From positions 4,836,001-4,900,000 of the forward strand of contig JAJTTP010000001.1 of assembly GCA_023313575.1 (NCBI GenBank): a stretch of 64,000 nucleotides of DNA. The letters run 5' to 3'. The notes below the pieces were generated by a model. That model was not told the DNA's origin, searched no databases, and worked only from the letters and a program-made list of their open reading frames with translations. Made by a program: the position numbers and the translations under genes. Of the stretch, positions 23,260-34,051 are shown piece after piece. How positions within the stretch are numbered: the stretch's first letter is position 1; the number at the start of each line of letters is the position of its first letter. Source of the DNA: Eutypella sp. D-1. Its lineage: Eukaryota; Ascomycota; Sordariomycetes; Xylariales; Diatrypaceae.

Positions 23260-24299
23260 GGTTGGAGGGGCGGAGGAGCTAACTTGGGGAGAACCAACTG
23301 ACGAACGAACGAACTTTTATAAAAGGAAATGTTGTTCCCAACGAAAAGGAAATGTAAAAGAAAAGGAGGAAGAGGATAATGTCGATTCTTCTTTTCAGAA
23401 TGTATAACCTTGAGAGTCAACCCGAGGGAAAAGGGGTGGGGTAGGATACGGGGCCGATTGACAAGATAGAGGGGCAATAATTAGGCAATAGATGAACACC
23501 ATACAACACAGCAACAGCAACGGCAACACAGCAATGATAACACACCGCTTGAGTTTACATGGAATGGCAGGGTTCAGGCCTTATGTAGGAACGAGCAGCT
23601 GCGGCAAGTCTTATTAGTCAAATTGACTCCAACCACTCCAGATTGTGACGTTTATTTAGAGGTCCAGAATGCGACCACATAGCATATGGGCTCCGTTGTC
23701 TGGATGGAGTATACATGTAAGTGGCCATGTTAGCGGCCCCAGTATTCAGGGTCGGAAGTTTCCGATTGGATGGAGGTTGTAGAGTATATATATACGCGAT
23801 ATACACCCGACATATACACATAGTATATAATCCATCACCAACAAGCCAACCAAAGTTTGACGGTCCTTTGAGCTCATACAGTCTTTAAATAAGTCATCAC
23901 AAGCGGTGGCTACATTAAAAGTGATCTAAATCCGTTTCACCGTAGGTAGAGTATATGATTAGCTCCTGAGACCGTAAGCCGAAAGGTCTCACTCAACAGA
24001 CTTAATTATCAGTGCCTTAAGATCTAGTTCTGCATTGAATTTAGATTCTGCATCCTAGCTCTAGATTCTAAAAGGGGGGGTATCTCATGCTGCTGGAATA
24101 ACTATAACCTAGAAGACCAAACGTAATAAATGCAATTCGCGGAACCATACCGTAACGCCGAAACCGATGCGGAAGGGACCATCGAGTGATAGACACCAAC
24201 GCCAGTGTGTGCTCAACCCGATGATCGTAACTTGCTAGGATGGGCAGGCAAATAGAATAAATATCATAGCCCATAGCCGCCACACAGAGTCCCCAAAAA
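23260..24299. other. Intergenic region
   Basis: About 1.04 kb from the DPP5-like start to the Eaf6 stop. Near the DPP5-like start are GAA/GGA-rich stretches; TATATATA at about 23786-23795 and a dense AT segment near 23880-24080. No gene seen. Confidence 0.4.
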
Positions 24300-25181
24300 T
24301 CACTTGCGCGCGCCAAAGTTCGTGCGGACCTTCTTAGTTTCCCGGGGGGTATCCGCCTCGCTCTCGTCATCGGCGGCAGCAGCAGCGGCGGCGGCAGTGG
24401 CGGCGGCGGCGGCAGCAGCAGAAGCCGTAGAGGCCCTACCCTTCTTCTTCTTAGAAGCGCCGGCGCCGGCGCCCTTCTTCTCGGCCGTCGCGGACGTCGG
24501 CGTCGGCTGGTTCGAGCCGCTGTCCTTATCCTTGCCGTTATTGGCGAACGATGTGGACACGGGGGTCGGCGCGCCGGGCGTCGAGGTCGAGGAAAGCGCT
24601 TCGTTGGCCTCGGGCTATTCGGTCGGCGGGGAGCGGTGGTGGTCAGCGGGCCAAGCTTGGGTTTTGTAGGTAGATGCAGGCAAGTCAAGAACGAAGGGGT
24701 AAAAGCCAGTAATCAGGCATCGCTTCGGTCTTAGCTTACATTCAGGGCGTTGTAGGAGATGGAGGAGCGCGAGAAGACGCGGTTCTGCTCCATGAGGCCG
24801 GTGCGACGGCGCTGGGCGGCGGCGCTCGTGGTGCCCTTGGTGTAGTTGTCGAAGCCGGTGATGATGTTGCCCTGGGGGGTGCCCTCCAGGTATTCGGTCT
24901 CGTGGTTGGCGATGCTGGCTTCGATCTGGGCCTGTGATTTTTGTTTCCCCCCGCCCTTTCGCGTCAGCCAGAACTAACTTCTTGTCGACTTGGGCGGCAA
25001 AGAGAGAGAGAGAGAGAGGCTATGGGGAATCGCATACAAGTTGCCTCCTCAGATGAGCGCGATGGTTTAACGCCTGCTTAAGATGCGCCCGCTCCGCCTG
25101 GTACGATTGAAAGTCTGTCGGGGAGACGTGATCGGGGCGCGCGTTTCCCGGGGCGCCGGCGGGAGGGGCGTTCTCGGCCAT
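24300..25181 (-). CDS. EAF6: Chromatin modification-related protein Eaf6 (NuA4/NuA3 subunit)
   Basis: Three exons: 25181-25038, 24931-24740 and 24614-24300, with introns GTATGC...ACAG and GTAAGC...ATAG, all phase 0; 216 residues. The conserved Eaf6 core spans the first two exons: a helical arm (QAERAHLKQALNHRAHLRRQL), IEASIANHETEYLEGTP, QGNIITGFDNY, and RRRTGLMEQNRVFSRSSISYN. Eaf6 binds the scaffold of MYST histone acetyltransferase complexes (NuA4, NuA3) in the nucleus. The third exon is a fungal extension: Ser/Thr/Pro linker, SKKKKGR, two polyalanine runs and a basic end (KKVRTNFGARK), a likely nuclear signal. The extension is low complexity and probably disordered. Confidence 0.9.
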
Positions 25182-26580
25182 GGTTGGCGACGGGACTAAG
25201 GGCGCTTTTCAGTCGTATTTCGTGCGTTGCTATGCGAAAGATTCGGGCCACGCAGTTAGTTAGGTTCTGTTGGCTGCCTTCTTGAAGTCGGCTTTTCAAG
25301 GCTTGGTTTGGTATCGAGGATGCTGAGAAACGGGCGATAGTGAGCTGGCTTGGCTGGTGAGATAGCTGGGCAATGGAACAGGAGATAGAAGCATTCATTC
25401 AGGCTCAGCAGCTGGCAAGGTTTAGATGCCAGCTGCGCATTTAATATAAGTGACGTAATTGGCCTTGATTGGTTCCTATGTGTCTGGGCCCATAAAATTC
25501 CATAGAGATGGAACAAAATAGTTAATCACTTACCTACCTGGTAGGTAGTTAACAACATCCCCGGGTCTACTCTACGCACCACAATGCAATTCCATTGCCT
25601 GTCCTTCGTACTCTATACGACCTATCTTATCCAGCCACAGCCCCCTAGCTCTGACGACCTGGTGCAGTTTAGGATGGGCGACAATAACCCTCTATAAAAC
25701 GAGGGCATATAAAGGGTATGGGATCACTCCCATCTAGATAATATCTCCTTTAGCTAGCCAGCGATCAATCTAAGTATTCATTCCTTCTACATCTTCTGTT
25801 ATCTAAAATCAAGACCAGTGGTGACGGCTTCGTTACAAGTTCCTGGATCGGAATATGGATCATGATTCGGATGCTCGATCATGCTGCGTACCGTCTGAAG
25901 CTTTGGATACGGCACATCGTGGTGTAAGCTCCGCCCCGTAACCTTGTGTTAATCGGCTGGAAGTGAAAGGCTGGAAGACTAGGGCTTGTCGTATAGCAGG
26001 AGCACTTACGGAATCTGGTTCTCGATCACAGTCGTATTAAACACAATCTTCCAATGCACCCAGCACCTTTTCAAGATGTTCAGGGGGGGCCTCGCCAAGC
26101 CCATCAGTATTATGCTTCCGTCCGCAGCCAGGCCTCGCGTGCCTGCGAACTCGATGACGCGGGCGCTGACCTTTCCGGTCGTTTTCGAGCGAAGAATCCA
26201 AGCACGGTATTCAGCAGACCCCGAGAATCATCATTACCCAAGATTGTGTATCCAAAATTGGTGGATTCAATGGTTTCACTGAGACTCAAATTGGCTCTGT
26301 TGTGCAAGGCTGGAAGACACGTTTTAATGTTACAGTCTCCCAACCAATAAGGAAGCCGGGAGTTTTCTAGCCACGTGATATAAGTATACACACACCTGTT
26401 AGATGCCCAACTGCTTGCCTTGAGATTCATGTAACATTTTTGTGGCCTTTGTTTATGACCTGCTTATCCACTGTCCACGACTTCTGTCAGTCTCTGTCCG
26501 CGCAGAGAGGTGGATGAATTTTCTGGATCTTTGGCGCACTCACAAGACCTTGCCGACCGCCTGTATCACACCCCCTCGCC
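25182..26580. other. Intergenic region upstream of the C2H2 gene
   Basis: About 1.4 kb. Contains the Eaf6 leader, a palindromic TACCTACCTGGTAGGTA copy at 25532-25547, and an open stretch on the plus strand at about 26054-26350 (98 codons) with protein-like composition that I cannot assign. No complete gene is supported. Confidence 0.4.
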
Positions 26581-28426
26581 ATGGAAAGTCTGGATCGCAC
26601 GGAAGATGATTTTATTGAAGATGTCTTCCTCCAAGATAGCCTTTGCCCGACCATCGCAGAGCACGCAACACAGTGCAACGACCTTTTCCATAGATACATG
26701 GTTATGCCAAAAGTCGTGCCAGATCCTACTATTATGGATGACCAGCTGGCACGCTTTACACTGTGGGCATCAAACATGGATGTTTATGGACCGCTCAACG
26801 TTTCGCTGGACTACAGACTCCGATTCAGTCCCACAGCCGTGGAGATCATACATCAACTCTTGGATGTTATTTGTGATACTTTGACATCTTGTAAGTAACT
26901 GTCGCGCCAAATTCGGATGGACCATACACATGTAACGGATAATGAATGTTGATCAGAGCTATGTGCCTATTCACATTCCTAAGTGCTAATAAGAATCTTG
27001 GCATCAGTGAAGCCAATTGACGACTCACCACAGACACCGAGCAGGAAAAGACTACGCATATCAGAACACGCAGATTCGGAAGTCACGAAGAGAACTGACG
27101 ACGATGTAAGCGATTCGGACAGTGGCGTGAGTCAAGCAGAAGAGAACATGTTGAAAATCACCGACACAATCGGCGGAACAGTGACACGGCTCTTCCGTCT
27201 ATCCAATGCTGCTCTAAAGTCCGCAAAAGCCAACCGGGCTCGCAAAATTGAGAGACACAGAGACAATGAAGAAGCAAACACCGCCATAGCCGAATTGCGT
27301 CTCTACACGGAATGCTACATTCGTTTCCGTTTTCCGAAGCCACCAGATTCGCTTCGCTCAGCATTGGTCGAAGCCAACGCACTGCGGCTTCGACGACTGC
27401 ATTACCAGGGATCCCATCGAAGGCGCATTGACTTGAGTGTTCAGAATCCACAAATCACCCCAACTGTTGTTCAGCAGCCCAAGATAAAGGAGAGTGCTCC
27501 GGCTGTACGTTTTGATTTGAGCGTGCTACCAAAGCCCGCGACCATCAGCAAAACAGGGGGACCAGTTGATCTTCCGCCGTTGCCCGCAACAAACGCAACT
27601 ACTGCTCGACAAACTGCTCTCGTAGCTTTATACGCCAAGTCTAAAACTGAAGTTCCTCGGGCTAAATCTGTTCTAGTGAACAACAAACTGTCATTCCCTC
27701 CAATACCGTCGAACGATGAGTGCCCATACTGCGGCGTCATTGTTGAGTTCAAGAGCACTGCGGAGTCAATGTTGTGGCAGTAAGTAGATTGTTACTCTTG
27801 TGATGATATAACGACTAACCTGTCCCAGTGATCATGTCATCGGAGATCTGGAACCTTTCATATGTGTTTCCGCGCACTGCTTGGGAGCGGGTCAACATGG
27901 GACCAGTCCGCTAACATTTGAAACGTCAAAAGCCTGGATCAGCCACATGCAGAACGCTCACGGGAATATATGGGAGTGCAGAGCCCCTTCTCACGATCTA
28001 ATCATCTTTGATCAGGAGATCCAGTATCAGGAGCATTCCGTCCAAGAGCATGGCGTGCCCGAAATGCATGTCGGGACTCTCAGCAGCGCAGCACGAAGAC
28101 CAGGCCTTGATAAGGTGCTGGAGTGCCCATTTGGCGACGATTTCCAACCCCCAGAAAAAGTCGAATCCAGTGCCGTCTTCTCGAGCGAAGCTCTTCAGTT
28201 ACACGTCGCCACTCATCTAAAAGAAATTGCTCTGCTTGCATTGCAAAAACTACCCGGCGATGCTGACGACAACGCTACGAATGTCCGTAGTGACCAACCA
28301 CTAGAAGATGGTGGGCCGGGGTTTGTACAGTTGCGTGGGTCCATGTACAGTTTACTGGACGATGAATCTTGGGACTTTCAAGACGAAGCTGATGTAACAA
28401 GGCTAAGGAATCTAGGGCTTGGATAG
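26581..28426 (+). CDS. C2H2 (AcuF-like) fungal zinc-finger protein, copy 1
   Basis: Three exons: 26581-26890, 27008-27779 and 27829-28426, with GTAAGT donors; 559 residues. The N-terminal ~100 residues are acidic and helical (TIAEHATQCNDLFHRYMVM). The middle has a basic patch (SRKRLRISEH) and an arginine-rich helical segment. The zinc region starts at ECPYCG (Cys342, Cys345), with DHVIGDLEPFICVSAHC, then WISHMQNAH, WEC and a last ECPFG...LQLHVATHLKEIALLALQKLP. That DLEP(Y/F)IC and H-VA-HL-EIALLALP pattern is typical of a large, poorly characterised fungal family labelled C2H2 or oxidoreductase AcuF-like. Function is unknown; nucleic-acid binding is inferred. A diverged paralog follows 650 bp downstream on the same strand. 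Confidence 0.85.
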
Positions 28427-29082
28427 AATCGGAATAACTAATAATTCTTCTTGGGTCTCGAGGGCCTTAGGTCTTCTCCTCTCGATCAGTCTGGGTGGGA
28501 GATCTAGGTCCTATATATAAGATTCAAGGAGGAAAAGAGGAGCTCGATGCAAAGTAATAATGTTTGAGCAGCACGCTTCGGGACTACACTTAATATCTAA
28601 GTAGGTACCTTATTCCTCAGGATTCTGTCGTCAACCAGCCCGTTCAGTAAGTCAAGAAGATCCCCGAGAGCATCGTGGGCTTTGCTGCCGTCATCGTCTG
28701 GCAGGTCACATTCCGCACGTGCCTTGGTCAAGGATGTAATAAGTGCGTGCTTGCATCTCGAATTTCATGGCACTAAGCTCGTTATCCCGGGCCGACCAGG
28801 GGTCATGATCACTAAGCAAGCTGTGATTGGCGTCCACCTACTTTGTACAACGGAATAGTCATTTCGATACCACCCACCCCCCAGGACCCACGTGACGTGC
28901 TTTATATCATAGTAACAGCAAGGCTAGATGTGGGGCATACCTGGCATCTTCAGACTTCCAACACCTCTCAACGCGTATTAGAACATGAGTTTGTGAGCGT
29001 ATCAACATAGCGACAGCCTCATAACATATAAATAGTCTGATTGCATCATATTTCGTGGGTGGCTTTCCGTAGCACGAGAAAA
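28427..29082. other. Intergenic region with a possible coding relic
   Basis: Separates the two C2H2 genes. On the minus strand, 28597-28764 is open for 55 codons and reads as a natural-looking helical segment (listed separately). No other gene seen; several AT tracts and a TATATATAA at 28511-28519. Confidence 0.4.
28597..28764 (-). pseudogene. Possible coding relic (short helical fragment)
   Basis: A 55-codon frame bounded by TGA upstream and TAG downstream, with no start codon in place. It contains LTKARAECDLPDDDGSKAH and DALGDLLDLLNGLVDDRIL, an amphipathic, acidic composition unlike random sequence. It could be the remnant of a decayed gene or an exon of an unmodelled one. I cannot assign a family. 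Confidence 0.25.
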
Positions 29083-30906
29083 ATGCCGGGACAGCCCGCT
29101 GCTCACGGGTCGGATCAGCCAATTTACGATGCTGCACGACTGTGTTCGCAATATTTCGAGCAGAATCTCGAGTCGGCAAGGGCCGCGGGGGATGATTACT
29201 TGGAGATAGAAGAGCTATGGGCGAAGTTCTGCCACTGGGCAGCATGGCTCGGTGTTTTCGCCGCGCCGGGATCATCTCTCGATACCCGTTTAAAGCTGGC
29301 CGACGACATTAGAGACATGGTGCTTGAGCTACTGTACATGATACAAGCAAACCTCTTAATCGGTAACTTCTTTTCTCACTTGATGAAGCCACAAATACAA
29401 GTTAACATATCTACAGTAAAATCCTGCGACGATTCGGAGCCATTAGAAGACACAAGCCCCGGACTGCCTGCTGTAGGCTCTGCACTACACTGGCTTCACC
29501 TCCTGTCGCGGAGGGTACGCCGCCCGCCACATCTAGATGATTTCGCGCAATTGAATCGCACCTCTTCCGGACAGGAGTCTATGTGCCGCTTGCTTGTGCA
29601 GAAAAAATATCCTAATGCAGGGGCGACTCTTTGCAGTCAACTTGGTGCTTCCATCCACGTACGAGGAACAGTTCTGCAGTCTAGACAAAAGCATAATCAA
29701 AGGTTATCCTACAAACGTGATATTCAGTGCAGTTCCGGGAGGGCACAGAACGAAATGAATGACCGCAAGGAACAGATCAGAGTACCCGTTACATCTCCCA
29801 ACGAAGAAGTCCCACCCCATAAGCACAGCGACATCCAAGGACCCGAGACTACTCCTTCTGCCGTCTCTCCATCTGCAGAATCTCATATAAGACGGTCCAG
29901 AAGGAAACCCACAGGCTCAGTTATGAGCAATGGCTCAGTTGTTCAAGACGACCAGAGCAATGAAGATAACTACCCACCTCCGCCAAAAGCACACCAACCG
30001 TGCACCATTTGCACCATGCCTCTACTACCATCGGAGAAGCATGTTTGGAAGTAATACATATTGTCCTTCATTTTTTACCTGAGACATTCTGGCTAATATA
30101 TCGTTAGGACTCATGTTGACCAAGATGTCCAGCCTTACGTCTGCATATCCGAGGATTGCATCGAGCCCCTTCTGTACTTTACTCGTTACGAGGATTGGAA
30201 GGAGCATATGCAGAAGCGACACTCGATCGAATGGTCAGATCGGATCCATACGAAGAGGTGGTACTGTGACGTCAATCACGGCATCACTCCTCCACAATTC
30301 GGGGACAAGGTGGCACTTATGGAACACTTGGAATCCGAACATGAAAACCTCACACGATCGCAAATGATGGGACGTCTACGGCGAAACAAAAGGAAAGTGA
30401 CTAGGGAACCCTTCGTGTGCCCTCTTTGCGATTGTGTCCCACCGGACGTCGAAAAACGCATGGGAGAAAGGCCTTACGAGCTTCTCTGGAAACACATTGC
30501 CCAACATCTCAAATGGATGGCTTTCCATTCCCTCTCGTACATAGGAGTAGGAGACGACCCGGAAGATATAGAAAGCATTGGAGACTTTTCCACGGTCGCA
30601 AGCGACAACAGCGATACCAAGATATCCAGGTACCCACTTAGCAATAGCAGCCACGTTCTGAACTGCGATCGAGCTTCGTGCGACTGCAAGAGTCTGGAGA
30701 AAGATTCCACCATGGATTGGTCTACACTTGAGTCTGCATTTGAGTCCAAGGTTGGCATTCCAGAGGACCAGCTCCCGACATCCCATGATGATCCAAGTTA
30801 TAGTGCCTCGACCGATGCTCAATCGGAATGGGAATTCTGGCGGCCCCTCTCTTTGCCACCATATCTCAAGCCATGCCGTGTCAGTAATACACAAACTAGC
30901 ATGTAG
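29083..30906 (+). CDS. C2H2 (AcuF-like) fungal zinc-finger protein, copy 2
   Basis: Two exons, 29083-30050 and 30108-30906, with a GTAATA...TTAG intron; 588 residues from the first ATG. The N-terminus (YDAARLCSQYFEQNLESAR, then DTRLKLADDIRDMVLELL) is the helical module seen in many AcuF-like proteins. A disordered basic linker ends at HQPCTICTMPLL (Cys307, Cys310), then HVDQDVQPYVCISEDC, WKEHMQKRH, WYC, MEHLESEH and FVCPLCDCVPP...LWKHIAQHLKWMAFHSL. The order matches copy 1 and the wider family, but identity is low, so duplication, if any, is old. The C-terminal ~120 residues are variable. Nuclear nucleic-acid binding is inferred only. Confidence 0.85.
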
Positions 30907-31132
30907 ATTCATCACCTAGAATTGGGTGGCTGTATTGATCCCGGAATTCGTTATACCTCTTTTGTAGTGGTGCGAACGTATAAGAGTAGATAGAAAGGCA
31001 GGGACAAGCGATATTACCAAGACCAACTTCGAAGTTTTCTGTTGGTTCCAAAACAACAGATCAAGCGTCTTATCCGATTTGTTTCACATATGGTTACAAA
31101 CTTTCTGGTCTGCTGGTGGTAGAATTTAGCCG

Positions 31133-32635
31133 TTACAAGAAGAAATCTCTTAAGCTCTCACTCATCCCATTTGTTTCGCCCTTCCTCCCTTTTTCCAGAG
31201 TAGCAAGTACTTCCTTAATAGGGACTCTGATATTCTTCACACCATCAACAGGCAGGCCGAGTAATTCATCCCGTGTCCGGCCCCACACGTTCCCGTCCCA
31301 TTTTCTCCGCACCAGCATCGGCCCCGTCTTGGCCACATCGTCTCCATCCACACACACGAAGAACGTCTTATCCAAGCCCTCGACGAAACGCTTCTCCCTG
31401 CAAAACCAAGGAAATCGCCTCACAGCCTCATCGTAGCTCCATGCGACCCTCTCCAAACCCTGTCCAGTACGTTCGACCAACTCGGGCGCATACACCAACC
31501 GCTCCTCTCCAGGCTTCCGTTTCGCAGCGCCGGGATCAATAGACTGAGCGCCGAACCCGAGCTCCTTGCCGTGTGTGTTGTACTGGAAGACGATGAATAC
31601 AGGCTGGGCGCGCACGTCCTCGGATGGCCAGTCGGCATCGCCGTTGGCCAAAATCAGGAAGCGGGTCTGCAGGCCGTCGTGGCAGGAATACGGGATGCGG
31701 ATGTGCTGGGAGGTGGCGAGGGCCAATTCCTCCCCAACGTGGCGCAAGTCGGTTTTCTCGGGTGTCTCTGAGCGGCTCACATCCCACGAGGGTAATTTGA
31801 CCATCAGCATGCCGTTTTCCACGGGGTCGGCTGTGTCGATGACGAGGATGTGAGTCTTGTGCAGATATCGGTTCCTTGCACAGCACATGGGATGTAGGGT
31901 AACAGCTTGCTGGATGAGGTTTTGGGTGGACGTCGTGCCTGAGGCAGGGGATGCAGGTGTGAGCTTGGCCTGGACACGACAGGCAAATTCGTCCGGCGAC
32001 TTGTACTTGAAAGCTGGCTCCAAGTCGGCAGTGACTTTGTCTTCAGACAGACTTGAGTGGATGTAAATGGGGATGTAGTAGCCTAGGGGGATATTTTTGG
32101 TTGGCGTTTGCGGTCCGTGATCATCATCGTCGTCGTCGTCGCCATCTCCATTATCAGGATGGAACTCATAAGCCTCTTTCTCTTCAGCCCACGAAGAATT
32201 TCCGACCTGCAGATTCAATACAGTCAAGCCGGCATCAACTGCCTTGATGCGAAACGAGTCAACATTGCAATCAAGCTCGTCGTCATCTAGCGTTACCAGT
32301 ATGACTCCCTTGCTTCGCCATTCTTTGTCGACGGTGACGATAAAGTACCGGGGCTCAAACGTGTTTTGCTCTCCCAGCTCGAGATGATAGTCAAAGACGG
32401 CGCGCAGCGGCTGGCCGACAAAGCGTGGCTGTGAGGCGAGGCGTACGCTGGTGCCCCGCTCATTGCCCGTGTCGACGCACGCAGCTTCACACTCGCGCTC
32501 GAGGTCTCCTAACTCCGCGTCGGTCAGGTCGACGAGAGTATAGAGAGCTGCTGGATGCAAAGCCATAGGCTCATCATGGTAACGGGCCATCGATGGTGCC
32601 TTGGCGGGCAGGGAAAGATCTGGGTTACCGGACAT
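31133..32635 (-). CDS. Conserved-looking 500-residue protein, unknown function
   Basis: Single exon with ATG at 32635 (an upstream TTG in frame is not used); 500 residues. No signal peptide or membrane helix. It has a beta-rich sequence with motifs FIVTVDKEWRSKGVILVTLDD, LGYYIPIYIHSS, RYLHKTHILVIDTADP, TRFLILANGDADWP and QPVFIVFQYNTHG, and an acidic run of Asp around residue 170. Evenly spaced aromatic/hydrophobic strands suggest two related beta domains. I recognise no family or catalytic motif. It faces the second C2H2 gene tail-to-tail, 226 bp apart. Intron-free structure at this length is less usual for the window. Confidence 0.7.
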   Translation of the reverse strand: MSGNPDLSLPAKAPSMARYHDEPMALHPAALYTLVDLTDAELGDLERECEAACVDTGNERGTSVRLASQPRFVGQPLRAVFDYHLELGEQNTFEPRYFIVTVDKEWRSKGVILVTLDDDELDCNVDSFRIKAVDAGLTVLNLQVGNSSWAEEKEAYEFHPDNGDGDDDDDDDHGPQTPTKNIPLGYYIPIYIHSSLSEDKVTADLEPAFKYKSPDEFACRVQAKLTPASPASGTTSTQNLIQQAVTLHPMCCARNRYLHKTHILVIDTADPVENGMLMVKLPSWDVSRSETPEKTDLRHVGEELALATSQHIRIPYSCHDGLQTRFLILANGDADWPSEDVRAQPVFIVFQYNTHGKELGFGAQSIDPGAAKRKPGEERLVYAPELVERTGQGLERVAWSYDEAVRRFPWFCREKRFVEGLDKTFFVCVDGDDVAKTGPMLVRRKWDGNVWGRTRDELLGLPVDGVKNIRVPIKEVLATLEKGRKGETNGMSESLRDFFL

Positions 32636-34051
32636 GATTCTGTCGACTATCAATTGAGTAGTAACGTTGAGCGTTTGACTTAGTTTCGAGTTGGACGTTA
32701 GTCGACATCAAGCGTTGTTTTTAATGAATAAAGCCGCAAGATTCAGGTATTAATATGATTCTGATGGATTGGATAGGGCTACCGGCGTGTCTCTGAGAGA
32801 ACAAAAAAGGGGTTGCAATAAAGCGGGGCTGTTGATGCTGCAAGTATTTCTTTGGAGAGGCGCGAACGCTACATAGATAGGTAGCCAATAATGCAGCACT
32901 CCTGGCATACCTAAGCCTGATATATTCGTTTGACGTTGATCGAATCATTCGACATAATCCGTAGTATTATTAGTATGACGTGGTGTGAAGATGAAAGATA
33001 AAGTCTTTTCTATTTTGACTTTATAAAACTAGCATACCACATTTTCTCCTACGTACAAGATCCTTTTTAGGCCATATACTCCTATCTGCGACTTGTGACA
33101 GTCGATCATGTGGCCAAACTCTGATAAGAACGGGAGGGCGACAGAAACCCATCACCTTCCTTCCAGAATATAAGGTCCGGGCGTGACGGGACCAACTAGT
33201 TCACTAAGAATTTTTTCCGAAGTCGATCAGTTCGACGAAGCACTCTGACTACAAAGTCTAGATAGCCTCGCCAACACCTACCTCTCTTACTTTTCTCGAG
33301 AAGTATTAAGACTCTAAACTGTGACAGTCCAGTGCTGCCCTAAGGCATTATCCTCTTGTCGTATAGCATAAATAGACTATGTCTTCAATTCAGTGCGAAT
33401 GTCGACGATCATCAGTCATACTCTGCAATAAATCACAATAGTCTCGTATTATCATTGACGATCGCGACCACGGTGTCGCATATAATATTAAGTCATTCTT
33501 CTCTGCGCCGTAGTCCTTCGGGTTCTTGTCCCCTGCCAAGAGAGTTTAATGGACCCCGGACCCAACGGTTGGCGTCAGCATGGAGTGAGCATTGTCTCAT
33601 ACTCACCACAGCTTCAATATAGCTAAAATCTCACAATCCTGTCTAGGGTGGTGATTAGTCGTGCAGTTTAATGCGGGCAACCTCTCACAATGTCCACTAT
33701 TATTCAAGGTACTAAGGACTGGGTTGGCTTAAGGGCGAGGCACTGGAGGATGAAGGAGGCTGTAGATTTCCGATGCTGTTGCTGTTATTGTGATATTGAT
33801 GGCGTGGGAGGGCTGCGTAGTAGCCCTCAACCTGTTGTAGATGCCGATAACACAGCGAGGGCTACATAACTTCTGATATGGAAACTATGGGTTGAACAGT
33901 CGGATGCTGACAGAGAGAATTATATATAAAGTCGTGCTGTCGACGCTTGTGTTCAGTCCAGCCTAAGCACTTCATCCAGCAAACACCTAGACACATTCAA
34001 GATAGGGGCCCAGCATTCGTAATTCCCCCGCTTCAGAGTACACCCATCATC
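32636..34051. other. Divergent promoter region, gene-free
   Basis: About 1.4 kb between the divergent orphan and NucA/NucB-type gene. Contains a TATA box for the latter (33921) and AT-rich DNA. The scattered short frames here do not look coding. Confidence 0.45.
33921..33930 (+). promoter_or_regulatory. TATA box of the NucA/NucB-type DNase gene
   Basis: TATATATAAA lies about 122 bases before the ATG at 34052, leaving room for a ~90-base leader. Positional inference. Confidence 0.5.

Noticed and set aside
24970..25000. Possible microexon inside the first Eaf6 intron (would encode D-K-K-L)
   Set aside because: The segment between plausible splice sites is 10 nt and shifts the frame relative to both flanking exons, while a single-intron model keeps frame and fits the family.
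26054..26350. Plus-strand 98-codon frame upstream of the first C2H2 gene
   Set aside because: No family recognised; could be a relic, but evidence is too thin to call.
26581..30906. Idea that the C2H2 pair forms an NLR-type immune locus
   Set aside because: No NACHT, NB-ARC or HET domain is present; the AcuF-like family alone does not define one.
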